Part shown: one piece after another, positions 17,150 to 25,542 of the stretch | Layout: every line of letters starts with the position of its first letter | How positions within the stretch are numbered: position 1 is the first letter of the stretch | Assembly (NCBI GenBank): GCA_913030835.1 | Contig: CAJWDP010000026.1 | Location: forward strand, 1-42,625 | Length of the DNA stretch: 42,625 nt | Origin: an uncultured Flavobacteriales bacterium | GTDB lineage: Bacteria > Bacteroidota > Bacteroidia > Flavobacteriales_D > Parvicellaceae | Direction: 5' to 3' | Translations under genes and position numbers: made by a program | Notes under the pieces: generated by a model | What the model was told of the DNA's origin: nothing | Databases searched by the model: none | The model's input: only the letters and a program-made list of their open reading frames with translations

Positions 17150-18480
17150 TCATTGTTGGAGCCGGACTTGTAGGTTCATTGTGGGCAGTATATATGTCAA
17201 AGCGCGGATACAGTGTCACCGTGTACGAGCGCAGGTCGGATATTCGTAAAGCTGAAATTGTCGCTGGAAAATCGATTAATCTGGCGTTGTCGGACAGAGG
17301 ATGGAATGCACTAGAGAAAGTTGGAATTGCTGATGAGATAAGGAGCGAATTGGCGATACCGATGACGGGCAGAATCATGCATGGAACAGATGGTCAGCTG
17401 ACCTATCAGCCGTATGGCAAAGAAGGACAAGCAATTTATTCGGTTTCAAGAGGTGGAATGAACAGTAAAATGATGAGTCTTGCTGAACGGTCTGGTAACG
17501 TTAAAATCGTATATAATCATGCTTGCAAAGGGGTTGATTTTGAGAAAAGTGAAGCAACATTTTTAAATACCGATACGGGAAAGGAAATACATGTAACGGC
17601 TGACGCCATTTTTGCTTGTGACGGAGCTTTCTCTGCCGTGAGATACGAATCTATGCAAAAACAATCCAGGTTTAGTTATGAGCAACGATTCATCGAGGAT
17701 GGTTACAAAGAATTATTACTTCCCGCCAACGAGGATGGGAGCTACAAGCTGGATAAAAATGCTTTGCATATTTGGCCAAGGGGACGATTTATGCTGATTG
17801 CATTGCCCAATGAAGATGGGTCATTTACCTGCACCTTGTTCATGCCATTTTCTGATGGGAAATACTCTTTTGATAATTTAAAATCAGACGAACAGGTTGT
17901 AGAGTTCTTTCAGGAAGTTTTTCCGGATTTTTATGCCCTTATGCCTGACCTGGTAAAAGACTGGAATGAACATCCGTTGTCTGCTTTGGCAATTATCAGG
18001 TGCTTCCCATGGAGCTACAATAAAACGGTGCTAATGGGAGATGCAGCTCATGCTACAGTTCCGTTTTATGGCCAGGGTATGAACAGTGGGTTTGAAGATT
18101 GTTATGCAATGAATGAATTGATCGAGGAACATGGCGATGATTGGCCGACAGTTTTTGATGCCTTTCAGTCGGAGCGAAAACCCAATGGGGATGCGATTCA
18201 GGATTTGTCGATTCACAATTACTATGTGATGAGAGATTTTGTAGGCGATGCAGATTTTCTATTACAAAAGAAGATTGAGGCTAGGTTGTCGGAAAAATAT
18301 CCTGAGAAATGGATGCCACTCTATTCACAGGTTACCTTTAGCTCAATTCCATACAAAACAGCATGGGATACAGGAATGAAGCAGGAGGCAATCATGAAAG
18401 AAATCATGAAGCAACCGAATATTCGTGAAATCTGGGAGACGGAAGAATTGGAAAGAAAAATATTAGCCCAATTGGAGTAA
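17134..18480 (+). CDS. kmo: Kynurenine 3-monooxygenase
   Basis: This 448-aa FAD- and NADPH-dependent hydroxylase of the PHBH class converts kynurenine to 3-hydroxykynurenine. The N-terminal dinucleotide-binding motif is [17 protein letters not shown] (GxGxxG at residues 8-13). Further motifs are AGKSINLALSDRGWNALEKV, typical of Kmo, YSVSRGGMNSKMMSLAE, and the FAD/ribityl motif GDAAHATVPFYGQGMNSGFE around residue 303. The C-terminal part lacks an obvious hydrophobic membrane anchor of the eukaryotic type. It is coupled to the upstream 109-aa membrane protein by a 16-base overlap and is the last gene of the kynurenine operon before a 30-base gap to an outer-membrane-type protein. Confidence 0.95.
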   Translation: MEKQIVIVGAGLVGSLWAVYMSKRGYSVTVYERRSDIRKAEIVAGKSINLALSDRGWNALEKVGIADEIRSELAIPMTGRIMHGTDGQLTYQPYGKEGQAIYSVSRGGMNSKMMSLAERSGNVKIVYNHACKGVDFEKSEATFLNTDTGKEIHVTADAIFACDGAFSAVRYESMQKQSRFSYEQRFIEDGYKELLLPANEDGSYKLDKNALHIWPRGRFMLIALPNEDGSFTCTLFMPFSDGKYSFDNLKSDEQVVEFFQEVFPDFYALMPDLVKDWNEHPLSALAIIRCFPWSYNKTVLMGDAAHATVPFYGQGMNSGFEDCYAMNELIEEHGDDWPTVFDAFQSERKPNGDAIQDLSIHNYYVMRDFVGDADFLLQKKIEARLSEKYPEKWMPLYSQVTFSSIPYKTAWDTGMKQEAIMKEIMKQPNIREIWETEELERKILAQLE

Positions 18481-18510
18481 CCTTGAATGTGTAACTTCGT
18501 AGTGACAATT

Positions 18511-19308
18511 ATGCGACTTTTAGTTTCCATTTCTCTTATCTTAATTACCGTGTATAGCTCGGCTCAATTCAGGTCGGGCAATATGAACCAAAGGAAGCAC
18601 TTGCCATTAGTTGATTTTGGAGGTCGATACAAGATGTCCGGATGGATGATTGAACCGGGTATTACTTGGAACAGTTGCAGGTTGCTTAATCCGGAAGAAG
18701 AATACGACGACCAGATGATCAAAATTAATCCTGGAGGAAAGTTGGGCGCATATTTCGGTATTGGCAGGGACAATATTTTTTACAAAGGGGGCAATATTTT
18801 CAATTACTTGGACTATAGTCTAGCCTACAAAATGTTAAGGGGTAAGGAAAAGATCACAGGAGCTATCGAACGAAAAGGCAAATACAGTCACAATTATTTG
18901 CTGGGGAATTTTAATATCAATAATGTAATCCAATTTGCGGACAATCTTTTCCTGCAAAATAGTCTAGGTCTAAACCTGGACTGGAGGTTCATTACAAGAC
19001 AGGAACACAATGGTCCTAATGCATCTGTTATGCCTTCTAATGTTGTTGCAAATATCCACTACAAGTTTGGTATTGGTTTCAAACTAAACGAGCGATTGTT
19101 TGTAATTCCAACCCTTGAGACTCCGATTTTAAATCTGTACAATTTCGATAAATTCAAATCCACTTGGGGAATATTCAGTAGCCGATACAGACCGATTATT
19201 TTTTCGGTTCGTATTGCCTGGTTAAGACCAATTGGTAGAGGTGATTGCCCACCCGTTTATGCGAGTCCTGACGATAAGAAAGCGCAGGAAAATTTCCAGA
19301 TGAGATAG
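18511..19308 (+). CDS. Hypothetical outer-membrane beta-barrel-like protein
   Basis: This 265-aa protein starts from the ATG at 18511 (MRLLVSISLILITVYSSAQF), chosen for its clean signal peptide over an ATG eight codons earlier. The mature part alternates hydrophobic and polar residues with many aromatics and glycines (GKLGAYFGIGRDNIFYKGGN, NYLDYSLAYKML, LFLQNSLGLNLDWRFITRQE, NIHYKFGIGFKLNERLFVIP), which looks like strands of a small barrel of the porin/OmpA-like kind. It ends in a hydrophilic tail. It lies 30 bases after kmo on the same strand and may be read from that operon, though nothing ties it to kynurenine. Family not recognised. Confidence 0.65.
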   Translation: MRLLVSISLILITVYSSAQFRSGNMNQRKHLPLVDFGGRYKMSGWMIEPGITWNSCRLLNPEEEYDDQMIKINPGGKLGAYFGIGRDNIFYKGGNIFNYLDYSLAYKMLRGKEKITGAIERKGKYSHNYLLGNFNINNVIQFADNLFLQNSLGLNLDWRFITRQEHNGPNASVMPSNVVANIHYKFGIGFKLNERLFVIPTLETPILNLYNFDKFKSTWGIFSSRYRPIIFSVRIAWLRPIGRGDCPPVYASPDDKKAQENFQMR

Positions 19309-19373
19309 CTCTGCGCAGGTGTGCAGCCAATTCCATGGAAAGGTAGCATTCCAAGTATATACCTACATAACGT

Positions 19374-19404
19374 ATTGAAGTTTTTACTCGGATGTGTATA
19401 TTCG
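19374..19404 (+). promoter_or_regulatory. Promoter of the Omp28-like T9SS gene
   Basis: ATTG, then 19 bases, then TATATTCG (one mismatch to TAnnTTTG). The spacing is the canonical Bacteroidota one. It ends 21 bases before the ATG at 19426, which supports that start rather than in-frame codons further upstream. Confidence 0.5.
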
Positions 19405-19425
19405 TTGCTCTTAACTTATACTATG

Positions 19426-21492
19426 ATGAAAAACTTTACTCTAATACTACTTTTGATTTCTGCTGCATCGTTCAGCTCAAAGGCGCAAATATTTACTGAT
19501 AATTTTGACAGCTATACTGTTGGACAAGGATTGGTAGCTCAAAATCCAACGGATTGGGATACCTGGACACCTTCAACACCGGGTGAAGACGTCCTTGTTT
19601 CAGATGCGAATTCAAACAGTGGAAATAACTCTCTTTACTTCTCTTCTGTAGGAGGCGGTCCTGAAGATATAATTCTCAGATTTGATCAGGTTTATAATTC
19701 AGGCAACTTTACTTTAGAAGCAAACTTTTATGTTGAATCGGGAAAAGGGGCATACTTCAATTTGCAGGAAACTTTTGTTGTAGGTGGTGTTTGGGCCATT
19801 GACTGTTTCATGTTGGATGATGGAACATTAAAGCTATCCAATTCAAGCACACCCTACCTAACGACGGTTTACCCGACCGGACAATGGTTTAATTTGAGAT
19901 TAGAAATTGATCTAACAGCTAATGTTTGGGAGCTTTTCCTTGATAATGTTAGTCAGGGTAGCTTTTCCAACCCGACAGGTTCGATCGGTATATTGGATCT
20001 ATATCCTACTAACCCTACATCAGAAGGTGGGAATAACCAATCCGGATTTTATGTGGACGACGTGAGCTATGATCACATCCCTGCTTCGTTACCTCCTGTG
20101 AACGGAGGAGTTACTTTTGTAAATGCGATTAGTGGTATCCTGGGCCAGTCTCTTGATGTGAGTGGTACGGTAAGAAACTTAGGATCTGATCCGATTACTT
20201 CATTTGATATTGAGTACGAATACAATGGTGTTCCAGTAGCGGAAAGTGTTGGTCCGATTACGCTTGCATCGCTAGCAACTTATGATCATACATTTAGCAC
20301 GCCTGTAACATTGGTCGCGGGTGCGAATCCATTGTCAATAACCATTTCTAATGTGAATGGTGCTGGTCCAGATGCGGATGCATCGGATGACATGAAAACG
20401 ATAACAGTGGATGATCCTGTTGTGCCTGGGGCAGGCAAACTTGTAATCGGTGAAGAAGGTACCGGAACGTGGTGCGGATGGTGTCCAAGGGGTGCTGTAG
20501 CCATGGAAGAAATGGCAACGAAGTACGATGGTTTTTGGCAGGGTATTGCAGTGCATAATGCTGATCCAATGGCAGTAGCAGATTACGATGCTGGTTTGGG
20601 AGCATTAATTTCTGGTTATCCAAGCGCAATAGTTGACCGTGGTGCAGATATAGACCCTTCAGCTATGGAAATTGACTTTCTTCAAAGAATTGTTATTGAC
20701 CCAATGGCAACTATGTCCACAGGTGCGAACTTTAATGCAACAACAGGAGTTTTGGATGTGTCTCTTACAGTAGATTGGGCTTCTTCGACTTCGGGATCAT
20801 ACAAGATTGCATGTGTACTCGTTGAAGATGGAGTGACAGGAACAGGTTCAGGCTACGCTCAATCCAATTATTACAGTTTCTCTTCAAATGACATTCCTTT
20901 GGTTGGTGCCGGTCTTGATTGGCAGGCAGCAGCTAATCCGGTTCCTGCCTCCTTGATGGTCTATGATCATGTGGCACGAGCAATTTGTCCAGGATTCGAT
21001 GGACATGCAGGTTTCCCTGGTTCAATTTCTGCCTCAGATCAGCATGTGTTTAACTTTGAATTTACGTTAGATGCATCCTGGGATGATACGAAAATGCACA
21101 TTGTTGGTTTGTTGATCGATCCGTCAGGAAGAATAGATAATGGTTCTACCTCTTCAGTTGCTGATGCGGTTGCAGCAGGATTTACCGCTGGTGATATTGT
21201 TAGCTGTGGAGCACCTACTGTTATTAATGGGGTTTCGTCCATAAGAACATTGGAAATTTTCCCTAATCCGGCAAGAACGAACGTAACATTAAAAATTGGT
21301 CTGGAAGAGTCGAACAATGTAATTGTAGATGTATTCGATATTTCTGGTAAAATAGTTGCTTCACAAGCCTATGACCAACTAGAAGGGACTCATTTTCTAG
21401 ATATGGACATTAGTGGCTTTGCTTCAGGAATGTATACCGTGAACGTTCAAGCTGGTGAGTTTATCACTACCCGTTCGCTGGTCGTAGAGTAA
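19426..21492 (+). CDS. Omp28-like thioredoxin-fold protein with T9SS sorting domain
   Basis: This protein is 688 aa from the second of two adjacent ATGs (MKNFTLILLLISAASFSSKA, signal peptide). Residues about 20-220 form a LamG/jelly-roll-like module (IFTDNFDSYTVGQGL ... GFYVDDVSYDH). Next is a CARDB-like strand domain (VSGTVRNLGSDPITSFDIEY). A thioredoxin-like domain follows, with EEGTGTWCGWCPRGAVAMEE (Cys350-Gly-Trp-Cys353), as in Omp28-related proteins. The end is a T9SS type A sorting domain (LEIFPNPARTNVTLKI ... ITTRSLVVE). A redox function is possible from the CxxC pair but not shown. The gene has its own promoter and a strong terminator. Confidence 0.88.
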   Translation: MKNFTLILLLISAASFSSKAQIFTDNFDSYTVGQGLVAQNPTDWDTWTPSTPGEDVLVSDANSNSGNNSLYFSSVGGGPEDIILRFDQVYNSGNFTLEANFYVESGKGAYFNLQETFVVGGVWAIDCFMLDDGTLKLSNSSTPYLTTVYPTGQWFNLRLEIDLTANVWELFLDNVSQGSFSNPTGSIGILDLYPTNPTSEGGNNQSGFYVDDVSYDHIPASLPPVNGGVTFVNAISGILGQSLDVSGTVRNLGSDPITSFDIEYEYNGVPVAESVGPITLASLATYDHTFSTPVTLVAGANPLSITISNVNGAGPDADASDDMKTITVDDPVVPGAGKLVIGEEGTGTWCGWCPRGAVAMEEMATKYDGFWQGIAVHNADPMAVADYDAGLGALISGYPSAIVDRGADIDPSAMEIDFLQRIVIDPMATMSTGANFNATTGVLDVSLTVDWASSTSGSYKIACVLVEDGVTGTGSGYAQSNYYSFSSNDIPLVGAGLDWQAAANPVPASLMVYDHVARAICPGFDGHAGFPGSISASDQHVFNFEFTLDASWDDTKMHIVGLLIDPSGRIDNGSTSSVADAVAAGFTAGDIVSCGAPTVINGVSSIRTLEIFPNPARTNVTLKIGLEESNNVIVDVFDISGKIVASQAYDQLEGTHFLDMDISGFASGMYTVNVQAGEFITTRSLVVE

Positions 21493-21509
21493 ACACGAAC
21501 ATGAGTTTT

Positions 21510-21542
21510 AGCCCTTCTGACTGTTCAGAAGGGCTTTTTTTT
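21510..21542 (+). terminator. Strong intrinsic terminator after the Omp28-like gene
   Basis: A perfect 11-bp stem AGCCCTTCTGA/TCAGAAGGGCT with the 4-base loop CTGT is followed by a run of T. It lies between this gene and the convergent recJ. Confidence 0.92.
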
Positions 21543-21557
21543 GTCCTGAACTTCAAG

Positions 21558-23294
21558 TTAACCCACTTCTGTAAATTTGATGTCTTTAACGTTTAGCTGA
21601 AGGCTTACGTTGTTGTTCCACTCGTTCTCCTCCAAGGTATATGCTATTGAAAAAGGCTGCCCCGTTTTAATTTCCTCAGCTAAATGGCCCAGATTAAAGC
21701 CTATTCCACTCAATACGGTACTACTGTTTTGTTGTTTAATGTTTAGCCGTAAGTGTTTGCCTTCTTCGCCTATGGCCTGAGAATATCCATTGTCAACTAC
21801 TCTGTGGGTCACAAAAATGGGACGCAAATTGAACGGTCCGAATGGAGAAAAACGGCGTAGTAGCCGATACAATTTGGGAAAAGGATTCCCTTTAATATCG
21901 GGTGTGAGTTCGGTAAAATCCAATTCAGCATCAATGTCTAAAAAAGGGATCAGCTGCTTGGGGTTGATGGAACTACTTACCACCTGCTCAAATTTTAATG
22001 CAAAATCCTGTACTTGATCTTCCTTCAATGTCATCCCCGCAGCATATTTATGCCCTCCGAATTGACTTAATTCTTCCGAGCAGGCTTCCAGTGCATTGTA
22101 AACATCAAAGTCATGAACAGAACGCGCTGAACCCGCTACTAGGTCTCCGGATTTTGTTAACACAATAGTAGGCCGATAATAGGTTTCCATTAATCGGGAG
22201 GCTACAATTCCGATTACTCCTTTGTGCCACTCAGGAGAATACAATACAGTGGTCTTTCGTTCCTGTAGTTCGGGATTGTTTGCAATCATATTCAACGCCT
22301 CGTTCGTAATGGTCTGGTCCAGCTCTTTTCGTTCGCTATTGTAGGCGTTGATCTGTTCAGATATGCTATTTGCCAGTTGACTATCTGAAGAAATTAAGAG
22401 CTCTACGGCTTTTTTCCCTGAGTGAATCCTGCCCGCTGCATTTATCCTGGGAGCAATGGTAAAAACTACATCGTTAACGTTGAATGTTGATTTTTTGGAG
22501 GCTGCGATAAATGGTTGAATGCCAATTCTGGGGGATTCGTTGATCTGTTTTAACCCATAAGTGCAAAGCACCCGATTTTCACCATTCATTGGTACAATAT
22601 CTGCGGCTATTGCGATAGCAACGAGATCCAGGTATTCATTCAGTTCATCATCATTGCGTTCAAGTTTTTTATTGATTGCTTGAATGAGCTTAAATCCGAT
22701 TGCGCAACCGCAGAGTTCATCGTATGGATAAGAGCAGTCTTCTCTCTTTGGGTCTAGGATGGCAACTGCCTCGGGCAATGAATCGCCGGGCCTGTGATGG
22801 TCGCAGATAATAAATTCAACACCGTTATTTTTTGCCCACTTTACATGTTTGTTTGCTTTTATACCGCAATCCAATGCAATAATCAAAGAGAAGCCGTTAT
22901 TTGCTGCGAATTCTACCCCTTTTCGTGATACCCCATAGCCTTCATTATGCCTGTCAGGGATGTAATAATCTATGGATTGGTGAACTTTATGGAGATAAGA
23001 GTAAACCAACGAAACAGCAGTTGTTCCATCCACATCATAGTCTCCATAAACCAGAATTTTTTCATTGTTGGAAATGGCATCTGTAATGCGCTGAACGGCT
23101 CTGTCCATATCTTTCATTAAATACGGGTCGTGTGTATGGCTCCAATCCGGCTTGAAAAATTCTTTTGCAGTTTCGAAGTCTAAAATATTTCGTTGAACCA
23201 AAAGTCGAGCAATGGTGTATGGTATAGATAGTACGGACTGAAGTTGCACTATAGCCTCAGAATTGTCCGTATTACGATGTAGCCATTTTTTCAT
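21558..23294 (-). CDS. recJ: Single-stranded-DNA-specific exonuclease RecJ
   Basis: This 578-aa protein is the usual length of RecJ. It is a 5'-3' exonuclease on single-stranded DNA, acting in recombination and mismatch/base-excision repair in the cytosol with Mn2+/Mg2+. The DHH-family motifs are visible: ILVYGDYDVDGTTAVSLVY around residue 80, then IALDCGIKA, CDHHRPGDSLPEA (the DHH), and in the DHHA1 domain GVIGIVASRLMETYYRPTIV and SQFGGHKYAAGMTL. It starts at the ATG at 23294 (MKKWLHRNTDNSEAIVQLQS). It is divergent from the operon at 23379, with 84 bases between. Confidence 0.95.
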   Translation of the reverse strand: MKKWLHRNTDNSEAIVQLQSVLSIPYTIARLLVQRNILDFETAKEFFKPDWSHTHDPYLMKDMDRAVQRITDAISNNEKILVYGDYDVDGTTAVSLVYSYLHKVHQSIDYYIPDRHNEGYGVSRKGVEFAANNGFSLIIALDCGIKANKHVKWAKNNGVEFIICDHHRPGDSLPEAVAILDPKREDCSYPYDELCGCAIGFKLIQAINKKLERNDDELNEYLDLVAIAIAADIVPMNGENRVLCTYGLKQINESPRIGIQPFIAASKKSTFNVNDVVFTIAPRINAAGRIHSGKKAVELLISSDSQLANSISEQINAYNSERKELDQTITNEALNMIANNPELQERKTTVLYSPEWHKGVIGIVASRLMETYYRPTIVLTKSGDLVAGSARSVHDFDVYNALEACSEELSQFGGHKYAAGMTLKEDQVQDFALKFEQVVSSSINPKQLIPFLDIDAELDFTELTPDIKGNPFPKLYRLLRRFSPFGPFNLRPIFVTHRVVDNGYSQAIGEEGKHLRLNIKQQNSSTVLSGIGFNLGHLAEEIKTGQPFSIAYTLEENEWNNNVSLQLNVKDIKFTEVG

Positions 23295-23378
23295 TTAAAA
23301 AAAGATAGAAAGGAAGAGAAATAAGAGGCAAATGATTGACAACGATTTCTTAATTTTAAAGATAATGTATTGTAAGCA

Positions 23379-24047
23379 ATGAAACAGATAAGTCTATTAT
23401 TTTTAGTTTTTGCGCTGGCGAAATTGGTCAACGCTCAAAACGAATCTGTCAGTGATTTTTATTTCCAAGAAGCACAGCCGAGTCAGGTTGGAGAAATCGT
23501 GCAAATTATTGGTGAAGTAGTGGGTGAGTATACACGGGAAGAGGATGGAAATATAGTGTTGATCGTAGCGCGAGACTCTGTTTATTGCCGGTATCCGGTT
23601 GTTATGTTTTTGAGTATGTCTGAAGTGGACTCTTCAGAAAAAATAGAAATTCGAAAAAATAAAATTTATGGGGTTCACGAATCGCAGGGACTTCCGGTTC
23701 AGGTGATCGACGATACAGCGGTTTTTATACACTATGCCCATGAGCTGATCTTTGCGCCAAAAATATCCGGAGTTATGAAAAAGCAAAATGGAGTGTACTA
23801 TTTCAATTATTTGGAGGACAATGGGCTATATACAACTATAGCGCTCAGTGTAGGAGAGGATGGACTCTTTTTGCATTCATTAGACCATTCATTGGTGATG
23901 CCTCAAATTAGACGCTTTTCTGGGCTCGAGGAAGTTGAGTTAGATGGAGTAAAAACGTTTATAGCTTCGCCTTCTAGTCAGGAGTTGAGTGCGTTCTATG
24001 AAGATTCGGGTTTTCAGGATAAGATTAAGTATGTTCGAAAAAACTAG
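23379..24047 (+). CDS. Hypothetical secreted protein, first gene of a four-gene run
   Basis: This 222-aa protein has a signal peptide (MKQISLLFLVFALAKLVNAQ). The mature part is strand-rich, with VGEIVQIIGEVVGEYTREED (40-60), an OB-fold-like beginning, and later VQVIDDTAVFIHYAHELIFA and RRFSGLEEVELDGVKTFIAS. No cysteine pairs, metal motifs or membrane segments are seen. Only 5 bases separate it from the next gene, and the three following genes overlap by 4 bases each, so it heads an operon. Periplasmic or surface location is inferred. Function unknown. Confidence 0.7.
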   Translation: MKQISLLFLVFALAKLVNAQNESVSDFYFQEAQPSQVGEIVQIIGEVVGEYTREEDGNIVLIVARDSVYCRYPVVMFLSMSEVDSSEKIEIRKNKIYGVHESQGLPVQVIDDTAVFIHYAHELIFAPKISGVMKKQNGVYYFNYLEDNGLYTTIALSVGEDGLFLHSLDHSLVMPQIRRFSGLEEVELDGVKTFIASPSSQELSAFYEDSGFQDKIKYVRKN

Positions 24048-24052
24048 AGGGA

Positions 24053-25087
24053 TTGAACGCACATAAAGTGGATGTACTGAATCTTGGGTTGATGCTTGTT
24101 GCTCTGGCATTGGCTTTCATCCTGCCGTTTTGGCTATTTCTGTTTTCGTACGCCGTGTTGGGCCCTTTGCATTATCTTACAGAGATTGGCTGGTTGAACA
24201 AAAAGCAGTTCTTTACTACCGGTAAGCTGGATTATTTACCATTAGTGCTTGTTGCTATAATCTGGTCGGGATTGTATTTGTTTGTTGAGCTGTTTTATAG
24301 CCTTCCGATTGAGCTGAAGGAAAAATGGCTGGGGACAGATTGGTTTATTGTGCTGAAGTCCTTACAAACCAAACTTCCGGATCTTCTTTTGGCTGCATTT
24401 ATAGCTGCAGTCGTAATGGCGTTTGCAAAAAAATGGTGGGTGAAAATGTTGGCAATCTTAGCTGGCTTTTTCTCGGGAATGGCAATGAGCTATTTGAACT
24501 TAGCTTTATACCATCATTTGATTGGGGTGTTGCTTCCAACTCTCATTCATGTTTTCGCATTTACAGGATTATTTATGCTGTATGGGGCGATTAAGAGTAA
24601 ATCTGTTTATGGATACATGAGTGTCTTATTACTTCTTGCATGCGGGGTTTGTTGTTTTGCAATTCCCTCGGCTTCTGCGGTTCATGAATTTGGAACTGCG
24701 GTTGATGCGTATAGGTCGTCTAATTTTCATTCTGTGAATGCTACAATTCTCAACTTCAACCTTCCTCAGCCTTGGGACTACAGCAACACTTCTCTTTTTA
24801 GTGAGCTGGGAGTTCAGCTTCAGCGATTTATTGCATTTTCATATACCTATCATTATCTCAATTGGTTTTCAAAGACTTCAATCATCGGTTGGCATAAGAT
24901 TCCGCGCAGAAACATTTTTATTTCGATGTTCATCTGGGTTGGAAGTGTTGCCCTTTATCTGTATAACTATAGTATGGGGCTCAAAGTTTTGTTGTTTTTA
25001 AGCATACTTCACGTAATTTTGGAGTTTCCTTTGAACGCCCAATCTTTTGTGGGAGTGGTTCGGGGTGTTTTTATTCGATCAAAATGA
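24053..25087 (+). CDS. Histidine-rich polytopic membrane protein, unknown family
   Basis: This 344-aa protein has about eight or nine transmembrane helices. The start is read as TTG at 24053, six bases after the upstream stop and preceded by AGAGGG; a GTG five codons later is the alternative. Histidines sit in or at the edge of helices at conserved-looking places: GPLHYLTEIGWL (His40), LYHHLIGVLLPTLIHVFAF (154, 155, 166), YTYHYLNWFSKTSIIGWHK (267, 281) and ILHVILEFPLNAQS (320). This spacing recalls metal-binding membrane enzymes such as the Brp/Blh carotene dioxygenases (GxPHGAxD ... HSxRH), but the signature is not exact, so no enzyme is assigned. The stop overlaps the next ATG. Confidence 0.65.
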   Translation: MNAHKVDVLNLGLMLVALALAFILPFWLFLFSYAVLGPLHYLTEIGWLNKKQFFTTGKLDYLPLVLVAIIWSGLYLFVELFYSLPIELKEKWLGTDWFIVLKSLQTKLPDLLLAAFIAAVVMAFAKKWWVKMLAILAGFFSGMAMSYLNLALYHHLIGVLLPTLIHVFAFTGLFMLYGAIKSKSVYGYMSVLLLLACGVCCFAIPSASAVHEFGTAVDAYRSSNFHSVNATILNFNLPQPWDYSNTSLFSELGVQLQRFIAFSYTYHYLNWFSKTSIIGWHKIPRRNIFISMFIWVGSVALYLYNYSMGLKVLLFLSILHVILEFPLNAQSFVGVVRGVFIRSK

Positions 25088-25542
25088 CAAAGTACAGAAG
25101 GCTTACGGTGGAGGAGTTGGATGAGATGCAACAGGAATTTATTCATTATTTGGTCGCGAATGGAATTGAGGCAAAGGATTGGGAGCAGCTAAAAGAAAAG
25201 GATGAGAGCCAGGCGCAATTATGGATAGATTCTTTTAGTGATGTGGTGATTCAAAAAGTGTTGGAAGGGGTGAAATACATCGAGCACAGAACATCCAATG
25301 AGTCTAAATTATTTGAATGCTTACCAGACGAAATTCGGCTGATCGGCCTAAGATCGGAAGAAGTGGATTTGTTGGATTCCGAGGAGCTGGCTGCGGCTTC
25401 TCTCAATCCGGGTAAAGTTGAACTTTTCAAAGGAGTAAAAAAATATTCGAAGAAACGGGAAGACGAATTGTTTGAACTTTTGCAGTCCGGAGGCGAAATC
25501 AGCGATGGAAAAATGTATTTGTTGTTGAAACAAATGGTATGA
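25084..25542 (+). CDS. DUF6495-like cytosolic protein
   Basis: This 152-aa soluble, acidic, mainly helical protein starts MTKYRRLTVEELDEMQQEFI. This matches my memory of the Bacteroidota-specific DUF6495 family (KYRRLT.E.L..l..EFI.fL...gI). The middle has DSFSDVVIQKVLEGVKYIEH, also typical. No enzyme motif is seen. It overlaps both neighbours by 4 bases (ATGA). Its role is unknown. The family call rests on recall, not on a search. Confidence 0.68.
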   Translation: MTKYRRLTVEELDEMQQEFIHYLVANGIEAKDWEQLKEKDESQAQLWIDSFSDVVIQKVLEGVKYIEHRTSNESKLFECLPDEIRLIGLRSEEVDLLDSEELAAASLNPGKVELFKGVKKYSKKREDELFELLQSGGEISDGKMYLLLKQMV

